From assembly GCA_003024785.1 (NCBI GenBank), contig PUQB01000354.1:124001-188000 (forward strand): a stretch of DNA of 64,000 nucleotides, given 5' to 3'. This document shows, in pieces, positions 61,254 through 64,000 of this stretch; the first letter of the stretch is position 1; each line of letters starts with the position of its first letter. The translations under genes were made by a program, and so were the position numbers. The notes below the pieces were generated by a model. That model ran no database searches. It was not told where the DNA came from and saw only the letters and a program-made list of their open reading frames with translations. The stretch is from Selaginella tamariscina (lineage: Eukaryota; Streptophyta; Lycopodiopsida; Selaginellales; Selaginellaceae).

Positions 61254-62662
61254 TGTATGACTGCATTATACTACAGGTGAATTTGATAGGAGAAGAAGGA
61301 CATGTTGTGAATCTGGCATCAGGAGAGTTGGTAATGGTGAAGATAGTCCAGAATGGGAGTGCAATGGCGGTGTTTGCACGGATTGGGGATGAGTTGCAGT
61401 GGCCTCTTGCAAAAGATATGCCAGCCTTGAAGCTCAAGGAAGGCCATTACGTTTTCAGCTTAAGGGTTCCTGTAAGCTTGGAAGATACTCTTGAAGATGC
61501 CGATTCTGTTGACCTGGACCAAGAAACATCATCTACGGACGTTCTTAACTATGAACTGAGTTTTCATGGTGACGTTAACCATGAACAGCTTAAGGAGCTT
61601 GATAAGGTTAGTAAGTGTTAGCCCTCACTATAACACATTTCTTTACACACGTAGGCTGACGTGTGAGTGTGTGTAGGTATTGGAGAGGTACAGTTCCTTT
61701 CTACCGGTGCCTGACTTAAAAGAGGAGGTAATGGAACGCATAGAGAAAGCTGAACAGGGTGGTAATCCACCAAAGAAGGGTGATTATTATCTTAATCACC
61801 TGGCGCCTAATGTGGAGAATTACCACAGTGCTTTAGCGAGAAGTATTGCTAGTGGCTCGGGCCAGCTTGTCAAGGGGATACTCTGGGTAAGCGATATGAT
61901 GGCGCAGCAGATCGAAAAGAGCGGATTGTTCATGCAGAAGCACATCAAACCTAGAAAAGCCGGTCCTGCAAAAGTTAGCCCCAAAACCATGAAAGGCATC
62001 CAGAGGTACACAGACACGTGTGTATGTGTATGTGTATGTGTGTGTATTTATAGATAGAGAGAGTTGAACTATACATCTTAATTATGTATGTTATTTCTAG
62101 TGCAAAGAAAGTAACCAAGAAGACAGAGGAACTAGCAAATGGTCTGCTATCTGGAGTGGTGACTGCTACCGGGTCGATCACTTCTTCGGTGTTAAAGTCG
62201 GGACCGGGAGCTAAAATCTTCGGGATGTTGCCAGGAGAGGCTGCTCTTGCTACATTGGATGCATTTGGTAAATCACATTATCATGATAATTAATCACTTA
62301 ATTATACTAAAAAAATGTTATAAAATCTTCTCAGTGAGAGTCTTCGATGCATTGGAGCTTGCAAGCAAGAATGTGATGTCAAAAACATCTTTGGTAACGT
62401 GCCAAGTTGTCTCCCACAGGTAATGAAGCTGTTGCATGTTGTGTATACACATACAGTGTATATTGTTTCCAGGTATGGTGATGAAGCTGCAGCATTGACA
62501 AAGGAGGGGCTATCCACTGCAGGACACCTTGTGACAACTGCTTGGACAGTATCTAAGATCAGGACTGCAATTAACCCAAAGAGTGCTCCCAGAAACCCTG
62601 GACTTATCAAGGCTGCAGCTGCTGCAGCTGTACAGGAACTTAAGGGAAAGAAGCATAAATAA
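60942..62662 (+). CDS. Senescence/dehydration-associated protein (ERD7/spartin-like)
   Basis: Exons 60942-61197, 61277-61606, 61677-62005, 62101-62267, 62335-62419 and 62473-62662, phases consistent from exon 2 on. About 450 residues. The N-terminus is MGQSAPPNAHGRRRTRS; the conserved part begins EVLVAIPNAKVNLIGEEGHV, then VFARIGDELQWPLAKD and HYVFSLRVP, and the C-terminal senescence domain has NVENYHSALARSIASGSGQL and EAALATLDAF, ending in KGKKHK. ERD7-type proteins associate with lipids and membranes and are induced by drought, cold and ageing. In exon 1 at least one base is out of register near 61121 (before EESNKDAAQQ), so the residues between the start and that point are uncertain. A TATA box lies upstream. 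Confidence 0.9.
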
Positions 62663-63472
62663 ACTAAACTATGGATTAATTTACATGTTAATATAGTTCA
62701 GTAAACATGTATAAATAGTATATATTTATATTAAAAGGCTGTATATATATCCTTGTGAAGTTGAAGTATTTTGCAAGAGATTCGAAGGATTTGAGTTGAT
62801 CTTTTTAAGAATATTGAACCGCTCGGGCGAAGAGTCGAAGGACTTGAAGAAGCAGAGAAGTTGTCGACAAGTTTAACCAGGATTTAAAAGAGTTTAATGA
62901 GTTGTTAAACAACATATATTCCCATTATAATATATTCTATACTTGGATTGTTATGAAGTGTCTATTTATTTATATATCTATATCTATGTATCTATCTATC
63001 TATCTATGCACAAGTTGTTGCTGCAAAGAAAATTATATAAATAAAGCTTCAGTGTTTGGCAGTAACTATATAACAAAATTATGCCATGTGTGCACGTTTG
63101 TGTTATTTACTGTACAGTGTATAAAGTTCAAATTGACATGTATAAATATTTATTAATAATAATAATATATCATTTATTACGGATAAAGTTGTCCATTAAA
63201 CTTATTATATAAAACGATTTATGTGTCGTAGTGAAATTAAAAAAGCTCCATTATGACAATAAACAAAACCCCATTCAATAATAAGTGTTATCAGTTTTTG
63301 TAAATATAATGTTTAATGAAACGTTTAAACTAATAAAATTGCACACGGATTCCTTTTGCATATTTTAAATATTATCAATTTACATAAAATATATTACCTT
63401 ACAATATCAATATACCCCTTTTGACTATTCTAAAGTCTAAATTTAGCATTAATAAATGAACATGTATCTAAG
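62663..63472. other. Intergenic DNA between the ERD7-like and GPN3 genes
   Basis: 810 bp, A+T rich, where both genes end (tail to tail). It includes a short GATA/TCTA-type repeat (CTAT)n at 62976-63006. Nothing else is seen. Confidence 0.6.
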
Positions 63473-64000
63473 TCAAAAGCCAGGTTCAGTATCAATATCA
63501 GCAGCACTGAAATCGAATGCATCGCCAATCTCAGGATCGTAGTCCTTAATCTTCACATCGCTGTTCTCTCCATATTGGATTGCATTATCAATTGTTGACA
63601 ACACATACTGAAGGCTGCATATAATCAATATATACATATACATCTGTGTGTAAGTTTATAATCGTTAAAATAACAACTATCCTGTATATATATAGACACA
63701 CACACACACCTGTTATCGTCTGTGACATCAAGCGGCAGAAAGTTTACCATCCTATAGTCGTCAAGCTGCCACCAAAAAAAATATAGATTTTACAATGTAG
63801 TAATCGTACGATATATAAACATGCGCGAGCGTAGTCTCTCTCTCTCTACACACACGCACACGCACACGCACCAGTACTAGAAATGAATGTATACGTGTGT
63901 TACATTATGCAAAGTAGTTAATGTCCTATAATGCAAATACCAGTTCCGCAAATGCTTGATTCAATTTTCCAAAGCGTGGAGCAGTGTTCTTATTCATGTC
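63473..64000 (-). CDS. GPN3: GPN-loop GTPase 3, C-terminal part (runs off the window)
   Basis: Three exons on the minus strand: from beyond 64000 to 63941 (DMNKNTAPRFGKLNQAFAEL), 63710-63765 (LDDYRMVNFLPLDVTDDN) and 63473-63614 (LQYVLSTIDNAIQYGENSDV and the acidic end FSAADIDTEPGF), with proper splice sites and phases and a TGA at 63473. The match to GPN3 lies in the 'D(D/E)(F/Y)xMVxFLPL' and 'VLxxIDxAIQYGE' parts. GPN GTPases work in the cytosol to assemble and import RNA polymerase II. The GTP-binding half lies outside the window. No frame break is seen in this part. Confidence 0.88.

Overview
The window is nuclear DNA of a land plant. It holds spliced plant-type genes (MED16, a SAMHD1/VEN4-like dNTPase, a membrane-tethered bZIP17/28-type factor, a nodulin-like MFS carrier, an ERD7-type senescence-domain protein, GPN3), an intronless pentatricopeptide-repeat gene, an LRR receptor kinase, and Copia and Gypsy retrotransposons. 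The PPR protein is built from an unbroken run of 31-residue S-type repeats. That style is frequent in lycophytes such as Selaginella, so I lean that way, but the sequence alone does not prove it. Non-coding DNA is very A+T rich and unusually full of (TC)n, (AC)n, (GT)n and (TA)n tracts.

Layout. 17-4905: an old, broken Copia element. 4906-10900: repeat-rich DNA with a possible 2.9-kb inverted-repeat element (5294-8167), short coiled-coil exon-like pieces, and a tidy two-exon gene for an 89-residue unknown protein (9672-10014) just downstream of a G-box/ABRE-like pair. 10914-19001: a Gypsy element with an extra 3' ORF region and a perfect 5-bp target duplication. 19002-25370: an A+T desert with a few more exon-like pieces. 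25380-26951 (+): PPR gene. 26970-30161 (-): LRR receptor kinase with many frame breaks. 32248-35923 (+): VEN4/SAMHD1-like dNTPase, 17 exons. 37132-38243 (-): PAP2-type lipid phosphatase. 38405-47394 (+): MED16, 22 exons. 48262-51600 (+): bZIP17/28-type factor, about 8 exons. 53741-55323 (+): nodulin-like MFS carrier. 56011-56644 (-) and 57156-57522 (+): two small unrecognised genes. 60942-62662 (+): ERD7-type gene. 63473-64000 (-): 3' end of GPN3.

No operon-like or pathway cluster is evident; these look like ordinary scattered housekeeping and stress genes. The PAP2 and MED16 genes are head to head with 161 bp between their ATGs, so they must share a promoter. The PPR and receptor-kinase genes are tail to tail and almost touch.

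Two patterns stand out. First, nearly every conserved multi-exon gene carries one to several one- or two-base indels inside otherwise perfectly conserved exons, often next to short homopolymers. This points to residual sequencing error (or, less likely, wholesale decay), so predicted proteins should be read across these points with care. Second, several introns are made almost wholly of simple repeats whose first unit supplies the GT donor, and one MED16 intron is bounded by 17-bp direct repeats that look like the footprint of intron gain. Exon limits were assigned by eye from splice signals, frame and family similarity.
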